Source of the DNA: Dallia pectoralis
Taxonomy: Eukaryota; Chordata; Actinopteri; Esociformes; Umbridae
Direction: 5' to 3'
DNA length: 64,000 nt
Assembly (NCBI GenBank): GCA_029465975.1
Contig: CM055762.1
Coordinates: 1,116,001-1,180,000 of the forward strand
Shown: positions 35,738-45,429 of the stretch, in pieces
How the letters are laid out: each line of letters opens with the position of its first letter
Numbering within the stretch: position 1 is the stretch's first letter
Made by a program: the position numbers and the translations under genes
Notes under the pieces: model-generated
The model's input: the letters and a program-made list of their open reading frames with translations, nothing else
Database searches by the model: none
What the model was told of the DNA's origin: nothing

Positions 35738-36415
35738 TAAGGATGCAATGATTATAGATGTTGATAGTACAATTATAGTCTGAGTAATATTCATGGTTTT
35801 ACAATTATTGGGCATTAATTTATTTCAAAACACTAGGGATGTATAAAATCACATGAGCATTATATAATTAGAGGTTTTATTGTACATCATTTCTTTACAT
35901 ACAGTTTTGGTGAGAGTTAAATATATAAACAGTTTTATGCACTTTTTTCTGCTTTGCTGCTGTTTGTTTACGTTGCTCTGAAAGCCCAACTCAACTCATT
36001 GCTACTTCGTTTAACTGAGCTTTATCTTTACTTTTCCATTTAGCCACAACTTTCTGAATAGGATATCAGTCGCCTGGAACAACTCCACGATCGTTCTTCA
36101 TGTATCCAAAAAGCTCTCACACTGACGACTTTAGATGTTTTTGTTTAGTGGATACAGAACATGGTTCTTCTGTATTGTCGCTCTCATGACAGTATGTGCC
36201 GCGTAGCATTTTAAGCTGGTGTGACTATGTTTTGGTTCCGTTTGCAGGCTGTAGGTTGCATCGACAATGTTTGCTTAAGTTTTATAACTGTGCAACCGTG
36301 GTTCATTCTTTGAGAGTGAGAACTTAAAAACTCGGGTTTAGCTGAGCCTTTACGGTTGCAAAACTGTGACGTTTTAAATCATGGTTAAAATTTGTTTTTA
36401 ATTGCTATATCCCTA
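35738..36415. mobile_element. hAT-type non-autonomous element
   Basis: The left end TAAGGATGCAATGATTATAG and right end AATTGCTATATCCCTA are imperfect inverted repeats of the TAGGGATGCAACGATTA type. They are flanked by TGTACCAC (35730-35737) and TGTACCAG (36416-36423), an 8-bp target duplication with one mismatch. No transposase is recognised in the 678 bp. Confidence 0.7.
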
Positions 36416-36423
36416 TGTACCAG

Positions 36424-38052
36424 TAAACTAAGATGGGCCTGGCAGCTGCCCTGGTCTTGTGAATTGATATTGAAGGAATTTTATAAAACACTAGCTAGTA
36501 ACAGTAGTTAGCAAAAATCTCCATGCGTAAATTAGCAAAAGTATCCGTATTATGTTTTGATTCACGCCTTCTCATGCCTTCTGAACACAACCGCATTGTA
36601 TGGTTGTAGATGTGCTGCTATAGTTTTCACCAGCACACGAACATCTTCTTCACAACTAGATCACAATATTTTGCTTAAACATATTTTGAAAGTAGTGGTA
36701 GTAGCACAGAGTCCGCCAGGGTTTCCGGTCCAGGACGGCAGAAACCGTTATTCATCATGTAGTTTACTGGCCCAGTAATCTTGACCTTGAAGCTCCTCTG
36801 AGACACCTGGTTAGGGGTTAAAGGTTAAGTTTAGGGTTAGATCCTAATAAATCAGTATGTGCGTGTGAATGCGCACAAATGTGTTTTCTGATGCTTCAAC
36901 AAAGTCCCAAGCCATAGTAGGTCATGGCGTTTATGCCAATATAGGTGTCTCAGTTTGCTCCATGTACTCCAGTGTCCTGCCACTAAGTGTCCACTACAAT
37001 GGACTGATGAGCAGACAGGGACATTGAGTTATTACTGGAACAGCCAAGCTGCCCAGTGGGCAAGGGGACATTGAGTGTCACTCACTGCCTGGAGAAATTC
37101 ATACAAGAAGAGAATAGAACAGAGGATGGATGAGCTGGAATTGGACCCACTTCCAAACAGAGGACTTTACTCTGACTTTGAGGAATACACTCTGGCAAAC
37201 ATGTACCGTTCAAACGCGTGAAACTGACAAAACACACAGATCAATAAAAACATTACACACACACCTCCTACTACCCATCTGTCTATTCTAGAAATCAATA
37301 TGATATTCTATATCAACAGCCCTTTGTCCACTTCTAAACAGGGACAGAAGGAAATATTTCAAACAGCTAACACCCTAACACACTTCTCTCTGCTTTATTA
37401 GCATACGGTTTCCATCAAGCTCCTATCTCTGTGTCTAGCAATAACTCTGAGACACCTGAGTACATTTACATTAATTTACATTCTCTCACTCACAACATCA
37501 ACCTGAACCGAGAGGTGGGGGCGATAAAAAGACGAATAAGAGGGAGCACGAAAAAGACGCTCCGCGTCAGACACATTATTCAATCACCTGCTGCTAGAAA
37601 ACAGCACACACACACACACGCACACACACACGCGCACATGCATGCACACGCGCACACACACACACAAGCCTGGATGTACCCAGGGTGGAACCAAATGAGA
37701 ATGACCTATAATAACCTAGAAACTGTGGCCAAATAGAAGACAAGAAGGTTGATCAAAATTGAACAACAAGAAGACTGATTCATTTAATTCGGGGTAAACC
37801 CAGTTGTAGAGATTTAGAACAGTATTTAGGGGTAGAAGAATCCCAGTGGATTTAACATGAAAAGATAAAACACAATGAACATCACGACTAGGAGAGTCAG
37901 GGGGGTGAAAATGTAAATGATGCTGACAAAAAGGAAGAGAGAAGAGAGGAAGAGAGTTGAATGGAAGGAAAAAAACGGCAAACACTGTTCTGATTCATTA
38001 GTCATCGTGAAGATTCCTTCACTATAACCATGTGGTTTCAACCTGGTCATCA
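36424..38052. other. Non-coding stretch
   Basis: No gene recognised. A CA/CG-rich tract lies at 37605-37668. Confidence 0.5.

Positions 38053-38094
<42 letters not shown>
38053..38094. repeat. (CA)n microsatellite
   Basis: About 20 uninterrupted CA dinucleotides. Confidence 0.95.
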
Positions 38095-38095
<1 letters not shown>

Positions 38096-38870
38096 CTAAC
38101 ACCACCATATCACACACAGACACACAAATTCAATCTCTAAGAAGAGCACTTTCTACCTCATCGACAAAATACATATGTTCCTGATGAGAATGTTCCTGGC
38201 ATAAACATTCCTGCGTACATAAATAAAACCGATGTGGTTCTCAAATGATCCATGATATCTGTCATGTGTGTGTTTAAGATTACACGTCCTAGTGCTGATG
38301 TGGGAAGGATTATTCTGAAGTGACACGTTCCAGGTGTTATAGCATGGAGACAGAGAACGTGGCCCAGAGGAGTTGCACTATAGTTCTGCACTGAGAGACC
38401 AAGTTACATGTAGACGCTTGTTCAGGAGTTCAGGAAACAACCACAGTCAGTCTGTCTAACTGCTCTCTCTCCCAGTGTGTGTAATGAGAGAAATGACGGC
38501 CCTTCCTCTCAAACGTGTGTGGTTTCTGTTTGAATATATCTGTACGGTAAAACACAGTGTCAAGTGGTCCCCATTATCTTGACAGGCCCACACTAATTTC
38601 AGTCTCTTCCTCTCCATCTCTCCACACTAATCAGTTTTCTACTTCTCTCTCTTCCATACCTTCAGTGGTTCCCCAATACACACCTCCCATCCACCTCAGT
38701 TTCAGAGAGGAATCTTTGGATTCATGTCAACGGAATCCCAATGCAATTGAGAATGTCCACACAAATGACATTCAATAGTTTGGATTTTTTATGTGGGGGT
38801 GACGAGAGAATATATTTAATCAATAAAATTGCACTGCATTATTGTAGTCAATTATTCACAAACACCCGCA
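38095..38870. other. Non-coding stretch, nothing recognised
   Basis: No gene or repeat recognised before the nested transposon block. Confidence 0.5.
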
Positions 38871-38897
38871 CACTACGGTGGCCCTGAAGTGCAAATC

Positions 38898-39183
38898 ACA
38901 ACGGCAAATAGGAAAACACAACGGCAAATAGGAAAACACAACGGCAAATAGGAAAACACAACGGCAAATAGAAAAACACAACGGCAAATAGGAAAACACA
39001 ACGGCAAATAAGAAAACACAACGGCAAATAGAAAAACACAACGGCAAATAGGAAAACACAACGACAATTAGGAAAACACAAAGGCAAATAGGAAAACACA
39101 ACGGCAAATAAGAAAACACAACGGCAAATAGAAAAACACAACGGCAAATAGGAAAACACAACGGCAAATAGGAAAACACAACG
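38898..39183. repeat. 20-bp minisatellite in left terminal region, about 14 copies
   Basis: ACGGCAAATAGGAAAACACA units. The variants ATAAGAAAAC, ATAGAAAAAC and ATAGGAAAAC occur in that order twice (about 39007-39060 and 39107-39160), which shows that a three-unit block was duplicated. Confidence 0.95.
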
Positions 39184-39423
39184 ACATTAACTTCAACCGG
39201 AAAAGGTAGGGCCTATCTAGCAGAGAACGGACCCTTGTGATTGGTTGACAACATATCAACTATTACGTCGTATGTATGCCCTGCATCAAAATAATTTCTA
39301 ACAGTGCCGTAACCAGGATTTTTCAAATACCGAGGTCAAAAATACCCCCCCCCCTTTTTTAATCAAAAGAAAATAAAAGTCTGAGTTTGAATGTTTGCGA
39401 AATGCTGCTAACCTACCTGTAAT

Positions 39424-40367
39424 TAGGGATGGGAATTGATAAGAATTTAACGATTCCGATTCCATTATCGATATTGCTTATCGATCCGATTCCTTATCGA
39501 TTCTCTTATCGATTCTCATTGGGTGAGGAAATAATTACAAATTTGTTTGTTTGTATTCACTTGCTTTAATATCTGATAAGAACACCGCACATACTCAGAG
39601 TATACACAAATTATGTGTAGCAACCTCAGAACAAACCTAAAAGTAGGTGAGCTACAAAGTAAAGTCCAGGGACCTATAGATATTTTCACATTCATTGGTC
39701 CAGCCAAAAAAATAAATAAAACTGCCATTTAAGTGCCATAAAAACAAAAAACACAGACGGTAAACAGTCAAGGAAGAGCTTGTTCCTTTGGGAATATTCA
39801 ACCTGAAACTAAATTCAACTCAACTGACATACAAAATAGAAAGAAGTCTTCTGTAAAGACCACAACTATCAACTTGGGCAAATGATTGACAATAGAGATT
39901 ATTATCCGTATAGTAAAAGTTTACACAATGAAATGGCGCTCACATTAACTAAATAGACAAGTTACCTTTGGCATTTATAGCAGATGCCGTCTCATTAGCT
40001 CCGCTGCTGCTTGACTCACTTGTTGTTGTAACAGAGAATCAAACACGCGACAGTCCTGCAAACGGATTGCGTGCTGTGTGGCCAAATGCTTCTGCATATT
40101 GGAGGTAGTTCCCCCCATTGCCGAAATTAAACTTTTACAACTGTTGCAAATGACTGCATTGGCGTCTTTTCGAGTGAAATATAACCACACTTTAGATCGC
40201 TTCTGCGTAACCAAAATGCGCAGCGCGTGTGTGACGGTCATGATGACACATTTGCAACGAGCCGAACCGATAAGCGGAATCGTTAAACAGGTACACTAAC
40301 GGTTCCAATGAATCGATTCATTGGGAACCGGTTCTAAAGAAGAACCGGTTCTCGATTCCCATCCCTA
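39424..40367 (-). mobile_element. hAT-type element B with BED-finger relic
   Basis: Ends TAGGGATGGGAATTGATAAG and CTCGATTCCCATCCCTA share a 13-bp inverted repeat TAGGGATGGGAAT. They are flanked by perfect 8-bp copies of CCTGTAAT (39416-39423 and 40368-40375). GATCCGATTCC and TCGATTC motifs repeat below both ends. It is internally deleted and keeps only the first coding part on the minus strand. Confidence 0.92.
39975..40241 (-). pseudogene. BED zinc-finger N-terminus of a hAT transposase
   Basis: 89-codon minus-strand frame. Residues about 14-56 form a BED finger: aromatic SKVWLYF, then VICNSC (two Cys), then SNMQKHLATQH (two His). This is followed by a Gln-rich stretch. BED fingers bind DNA at the N-terminus of Ac/Tol2-like and ZBED transposases. 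The catalytic and dimerisation domains are absent, so the copy cannot mobilise itself. Confidence 0.85.
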
Positions 40368-40386
40368 CCTGTAATATAGGTAGTAT

Positions 40387-40697
40387 CAGGGGCGGACTGG
40401 CCATCTGTGTGATCTGGTACTCCATCACTCACAGTCATCACTTGTTATTTCCCCACTAATCTGTTGGAGTTGTGGTTAGTGCACTCGGCTGTGGATCAGG
40501 GCGACGCGCGTTCGATTCCCCCTACCAAATGCCATATTATGTCTTTAGATTTTATTTTCTGAATTCTAATGTTGACCATGTGTATGATGTATTTAAAACA
40601 GCTAAACTTCAACATTTTAGCTCTAAAATTCCACATGCAGTAGCTAATATTAAGAAATATGTTGTGCTTTTACTTTTTTAGTCCCAGCCCGTCCCTG
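40387..40697 (+). mobile_element. hAT-type MITE with tRNA-like module, short copy
   Basis: It starts CAGGGGCGGACTGGCCATCT and ends TTTTAGTCCCAGCCCGTCCCTG. Perfect 8-bp target duplications GGTAGTAT occur at 40379-40386 and 40698-40705. It is the inverse-orientation sister of 7981-8670. At about 40471-40528 it has a box-A-like TGGTTAGTGCACTCGG and a box-B-like GCGTTCGATTCCCC in pol III spacing. 311 bp, without coding capacity. Confidence 0.92.
40471..40530 (+). other. tRNA-like pol III promoter module within the MITE
   Basis: GTGGTTAGTGCACTCGGCTG resembles the D-arm (box A) and GCGTTCGATTCCCCC the T-arm (box B) of a tRNA. The acceptor stem pairs only partly, so this is a derived module rather than a functional tRNA gene. 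The sister element retains a mutated form near 8240-8295 on the minus strand. Confidence 0.55.
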
Positions 40698-41460
40698 GGT
40701 AGTATCAGCTGGCTTTTTTAAAGTCCCATTCATTAAAGCTGTATAGTATTGCAATCGAAGTTCGCACTAATTCTACAATTCCAAATTCTAGTGAAATGCA
40801 CCTAGTCGTTATCTAAGGGATTATGTTCACCAAATACTGAATATCATCCATGGGCCATCTCTGTCTCATTCCGCGCTCACAAGAGTACAAAGGTATAGGG
40901 AAAACATGACATGGATTTCAGGAGAAATAACTTTTGTTAATGTGTAAGGCAAGTCAAATGGATTTGTGAAATAGACCGACCGGGATTTTATATTTTCGGT
41001 GCTGAAAAGAAAGACGTTATGTTTTAGCAGTCACATCGATATTGCCCGCATAATCATACAGTAGCCTATGATCAATATGGGGTGGACCAATTGTCCTTCT
41101 TTGAATATTGGGGGGACGTGTCCCCTGCCCCCCCATAGGATTACGCCTATGTGTAAAAATATATATTAGACGAGTTAAGTCCTGAAGACAACGACTACAG
41201 CCAACTATTTCTGTTTTGACTGACAAGACAAGTAGGCTACGTGTCCGTGACGACGATCCGTAGACTTCTCGACTCGTCGGCTATTTTCATTCACAATGAA
41301 ATTACTCAAATAATATATATCACAGAAAATAATACCGAGGATATGACCTCGGTGTCCTCAATGGTAGTTACGGCACTGATTCCTAACAATATAAAGTATC
41401 TTCGGTACTCATGTTTTAAAAATATGCGCATTTTATGTTTTTCACCCCGCCTTCCTGTTA

Positions 41461-42915
41461 CAGTTTTTTTGGATTGCTTACACACTAAAATTAAAAGTAG
41501 TACACTATTAGCAAAACCTTAAACTCAAGAATCAAAACATCAGCACATATTTGCACAACTATAAGCACATTGTCAACCTCACACTTGTTGCAAAACTCTA
41601 CACACAGTGATTTGCAAAACAGTAAACACAACTAACATACATTACACACAAAAATCTATCATGAAGTCACTTCCTTGCAATACCAAAGCACTGACTGTCA
41701 AATTACCGCACCGTCCAACCAATTGGTTCAACACAGTCATCAGGTGTGCAAACACTTGTTTGCCTAATTGTAGACACACCAATCAGGTGTATAAGCACTA
41801 TAAAAAGCAGCAGGTGAGTTCATCGGTTTTCAAGCACAATGGAAAGAGTCAGAGAAAGAGTAAGACGAGGAGGAGAACGAGGAGAATGAGGAGGTGGACA
41901 AGGAGGAGGAGGAAGAGGAGGAAGAGGAATCAACAGCAGAGGAATCAACAGAGGAAGAGGAAGACAAGAAGGTGCTCAAAGAGGACCGAATCTGACAAAT
42001 GAGATCCGCGCAAATCTGTTTGACCACGTTGTCAACCACGGCCTGACGCTGAGGGAGGCTGGACTACGAGTACAGCCAAATCTAAGCCTATACACAGTGG
42101 CAAGTGTGATGAGAACATTTCAACTGGAAAATAGGTATCATCATATCAAAAATATCATCATATCAAAAACATCTGAACGGTCTCAGTAATTGCTTACAGT
42201 ACTGAATTCTACTGCACTTCTGTTACCTTTTCCTGTGAAATTACTGTACTATGGTATACAGTTTTTTTTCTACACAAGATTGAGGGTCAGGAACGACAAG
42301 GGGGAAGGCCTCCTATGCTCACAGAATGCAAGGATGGATTCGTCATTCAAGACGTTTCTTTCCAAGGTGTCTTGCTAATGACAAACATTGCCTGCGATGT
42401 TGATGAAATTCTCTGGCCAGATCCAGCTAGGCGAAGAGACAATGTCTAGGTTTATTTATTTTTTTACAGTAAACTCACAGTACAATACGTAAAGTGACAT
42501 TTTGTTACAGTATTATGAATCTCCATGTCAACATTTTGGTTGAGAAATAAATTAGGTTCTTCAGTCTGCAACATTGGTCTTGTGTAGTGTTTGGTGAATT
42601 TACATGATATTTGCACTTTGTTGATGGTAGCCTACTCTAATCATAGGGAAGTAGTAGTGCTATAAGTGTTTTAGGTTTATCACAGCAGAGTGTAACTCGT
42701 GCAAACAGAGTATAGTAATGTGAAACGTGTGTGTTTGATATGGTAACAAAGTGTGGTTTTTAAACAGAAGTGTAAAGTTTTTACAAGAGTGTTTAATTAT
42801 GCAAAGGATCTGTAGTGTTTTGCTTATCGGGTGTGTGGTTGTGCTAATTGTGTGTAGTGTTTTGAAAACACGGGCCCTGTTTTGAAAATCGTGCTTAAGC
42901 AATCCTAAAAAACTG
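41461..42915 (+). mobile_element. Tc1/mariner/IS630-type element, internally deleted
   Basis: Terminal inverted repeats CAGTTTTTTTGGATTGCTTA and TAAGCAATCCTAAAAAACTG are flanked on each side by TA (41459-41460, 42916-42917), the target duplication of this superfamily. The ends extend into long AC-rich, loosely inverted regions (CAAAACACTACACAC motifs). The coding relic inside lacks the centre. Confidence 0.82.
41839..42448 (+). pseudogene. IS630-type transposase relic
   Basis: Starting MERVRERVRRGG, the frame has an early stop and then an Arg/Gly-rich stretch, followed by RGPNLTNEIRANLFDHVVNH and GLTLREAGLRVQPNLSLYTV, a helix-turn-helix N-terminus. After FQLENR the catalytic centre is missing. 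C-terminal relics follow in two frames: WIRHSRRFFPRC (about 42332) and ACDVDEILWPDPARRRDNV (ending near 42448). I recall this order from fish transposases of this type. Inactive. Confidence 0.7.
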
Positions 42916-42977
42916 TAAAAGACAGACAGTCCGTCTGTCCAATCACAAGGGTCCGTTCTCTGCTAGATAGGCACTAC

Positions 42978-43701
42978 TATGAAGGTAAAACAGCGACATA
43001 AGTTTTTTTCTTGTAATTGCTTTTTTTCTTTTGAAACTCGTTTTCTACAAAAGTTTTTCTTTCTTGTAATTCGTTTTTTTCTTTTGAAACTCGTTTTGTA
43101 CAAAAGTTTTTCTTTCTTGTAATAGGTTTTGTACAAAAAACCAACGCGCAGAGTTTTGTCACTAATATTCCACCAGCACTGTGACAAAAGGTTTTCTTTC
43201 TTGTAAATCAGTCTGTGCCCAAACGTTTCACTGCGTTTCCAAACAGAAACCCCAAACGTATTCTGACCAATGAACGGATAGCTATCTTAGCGTGGCCCTT
43301 TGAACTTCAACTAATGCTGACCATGCCGAGCCATGGCTTTTTTCCTCTTTGTAAGGAGTAACGATTGGTTGAAGTTCAAAGTGCCACGCTAAGATAGCTA
43401 TCCGTTCATTGGTCAGAATACGTTTGGGGGTTCTGTTTGGAAACGCAGTGAAACGTTTGTGCACAGACTGATTTACAAGAAAGAAAAACTTTTGTCACAG
43501 TGCTGGTGGAATTTTAGTGACAAAACTCTGCGCGTTGGTTTTTTGTACAAAACCTATTACAAGAAAGAAAAACGTTTGTACAAAACGAGTTTCAAAAGAA
43601 AAAAACGAATTACAAGACAGAAAAACGTTTGTACAAAACGAGTTTCAAAAGAAAAAAACCAATTACAAGAAAAAAACTTATGTCGCTGTTTTACCTTCAT
43701 A
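42978..43701. mobile_element. 724-bp fold-back element
   Basis: Two arms of about 336 bp (42978-43313 and 43365-43701) are near-perfect inverted copies around a loop of about 50 bp. The outer ends are TATGAAGGTAAAACAGCGAC and its inverse. The direct repeat CACTAC flanks it (42972-42977 and 43702-43707). The sister sequence at 39209-39225 shows the uninterrupted target (GGTAGGGCC), so the insertion point is clear. Each arm contains a duplicated ~50-bp block (GTACAAAACGAGTTTCAAAA). No open frame of interest. Confidence 0.88.
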
Positions 43702-43730
43702 CACTACCTTTTCCGTTTGAAGTTAATGTC

Positions 43731-43827
43731 GTTGTGTTTTCCTATTTGCCGTTGTGTTTTCCTATTTGCCGTTGTGTTTTCCTATTTGCCGTTGTGTTTT
43801 CATATTTGCTGTTGTGATTTGCACTTC
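43731..43827. repeat. 20-bp minisatellite in right terminal region, about 4-5 copies
   Basis: Inverse counterpart of the array at 38898-39183 (TGTGTTTTCCTATTTGCCGT units), but only about a third as long, so the two ends of the element have changed copy number independently. Confidence 0.93.
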
Positions 43828-43841
43828 AGGGCCACCGTAGC

Positions 43842-45429
43842 ACACACACAAACACACACACACACGCACACAAGTCATCCATAGAAGAAAAGCAATTATG
43901 AGCTGAGATGAGATACCATGAGACTGGTATTTTTTTATAGCAGATTAACACACATAGACACACATACAATGGTACACACATGCCCATCACAAACACACAC
44001 CTTTGCAGGCGATTAATTACTGTTTTCTGGGATTCTGACGGCTCAGTAATGAAATGCGAAGTAAACACTAACACACTTTCTGAGGGTTCAGAAAAGGCTA
44101 TTCACAGGCCCGGGTAAATGAGTCAATGAGCAGAGAGGTAGAAATCCATTTGACGTGTACACTACATACGGCTCTCTATTTACTTGTTTATTTTTAGGCA
44201 ACGAAAGGCAAAGAGCAAAACGTAGAGGCTGATGAACGGCAAATGTAAATGCAGTCATTAATATTCCCGAAAGGCCTGTTTTACACAGTCGGAAATGTGA
44301 CAATTTCCAAAATGGAAACAGTGGACAGTCGAACAAAACACATGACTACAATCACATTTCAGGGGTGTCATTGGAGCCAGTGGGTAAAATATTAAAGTTT
44401 CTAATCCCCATGCCAAGAATTTTCTCAGTTGTTCAGCCCGTGAGCAAGAAAGTTATGAACAAAAATAATTAGTACAGTCAGTCAGTCAGTGAAAGCTAAC
44501 ATTTCCCTTGTGCCACAGTCCCTTGTTTTGTGGAGATAGTTCCGTTTTGGCTCTACTGTGTGTTTCACAGAAATGTTTGAAACTATTTTATTGTTTACTT
44601 CATGGGAATCGAACCCACAACCATGGCAACTCCTCCACATTGTCTCTCCCACCAAGACAATGTGTATTTAAAGTGGCCCTTACAGCTAGGGGTGATATAT
44701 ATTATAGTGTACTTCCATATTACACTGTGACCTCGAAAGACTATTAAAGTGCTCAGCTGTCTCCTTTGTTAATTACTCTCTGAGTGGAAGGTAACCTCAA
44801 TTTATTGTTTATGGGCAATAATAAAAGGATTGTTGGATCAAATTCTTAGTAGACAAGGTGTAAAGTCCACACCTCGTAAAGGCTATAAAACTTAATTACT
44901 CCCAAGAATCTGTACATGAGTCTCACTCAACATATCTGGCAACACGAGGGATAATATGAAGAACATATAAAACTTCACTTAATCATATCTCTCCTCGAGC
45001 CTTGCTCTACTCTTGGCTCAGCAGGTCCTGAAGACAGAGGAAACCTCCAGACGAGACATGAAAAGAGCTTGGGAACTGATATCCAATACAAGACAGTATT
45101 AGGTACTATACCCTTGGGTTAAAATAGCAATTAGAGAAAGGGTACCTGCTCCGGACATTTGGGATTAAGAAACCAAATATGCTAAGTATTTTCATGGAGA
45201 ACTCAAGACGTACAGCACAGCCAGCCTGGTTTACTAAAAGGACAACTGTGTAGACTTTTCATATCCTCTGTATAGTAAAACATAAATGTGTTTGTGTGTG
45301 TCTGAGTGTGTGTGTGTGTGTGTGTTTGTGTGTGTGCGTGTAGGGGTCTGAGTATTGCTTGACATGTTATTCAGCTAAATGCCCCTCTCCAGGTCACACA
45401 GCATGCCAGTCAAATATAGCCTTGTGTCC
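43842..45429. other. Non-coding stretch
   Basis: A CA tract lies at 43842-43868 and a (CAGT)n run at 44475-44490. A tRNA-like relic is listed separately. No gene recognised. Confidence 0.5.
44603..44660 (-). mobile_element. tRNA-derived SINE relic
   Basis: The minus strand has GGTTGTGGGTTCGATTCCCA, an excellent box B/T-arm (plus 44606-44625), about 35 bases after a weaker TGGTGGGAGAG start. The sequences that would form the acceptor stem do not pair, so it is not an intact tRNA gene. Confidence 0.4.

Larger units (their letters stand above)
39302..41378. mobile_element. hAT-type element A, itself invaded twice
   Basis: It starts CAGTGCCGTAACCAGGATTT and ends TGGTAGTTACGGCACTG, giving a 12-bp perfect terminal inverted repeat CAGTGCCGTAAC. 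The flanks ATTTCTAA (39294-39301) and ATTCCTAA (41379-41386) are an 8-bp target duplication with one mismatch. ACCGAGGTC just inside the left end is mirrored by GACCTCGGT at the right. No transposase of its own is recognised. It contains elements at 39424-40367 and 40387-40697. Confidence 0.85.
38871..43841. mobile_element. Outer DNA element with long inverted ends, host of a transposon nest
   Basis: The left end CTACGGTGGCCCTGAAGTGC is repeated in inverse at the right end (GCACTTCAGGGCCACCGTAG, to 43841). Below the ends lie 20-bp tandem units (38898-39183 and, inverted, 43731-43827), then ACATTAACTTCAA and GGAAAAGGTAG, then AGAACGGACCCTTGTGATTG (39222-39244) and its inverse at 42940-42960. 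With the insertions removed the core is roughly 1 kb. The preceding bases read CACTACGG, recalling CACTA/EnSpm ends, but the right end reads CCGTAGCA rather than CCGTAGTG, so the class is uncertain. Confidence 0.7.

Noticed and set aside
40471..40530. Functional tRNA gene inside the MITE
   Set aside because: The acceptor stem pairs poorly and no anticodon arm is clear; only the promoter boxes persist.
41830..42039. Minus-strand Ser-rich frame opposite the Arg/Gly region
   Set aside because: Shadow of the purine-rich coding relic of the IS630-type element.
44603..44660. Functional tRNA gene
   Set aside because: The T-arm is good, but the acceptor and D-arm sequences do not pair; best read as a SINE relic.
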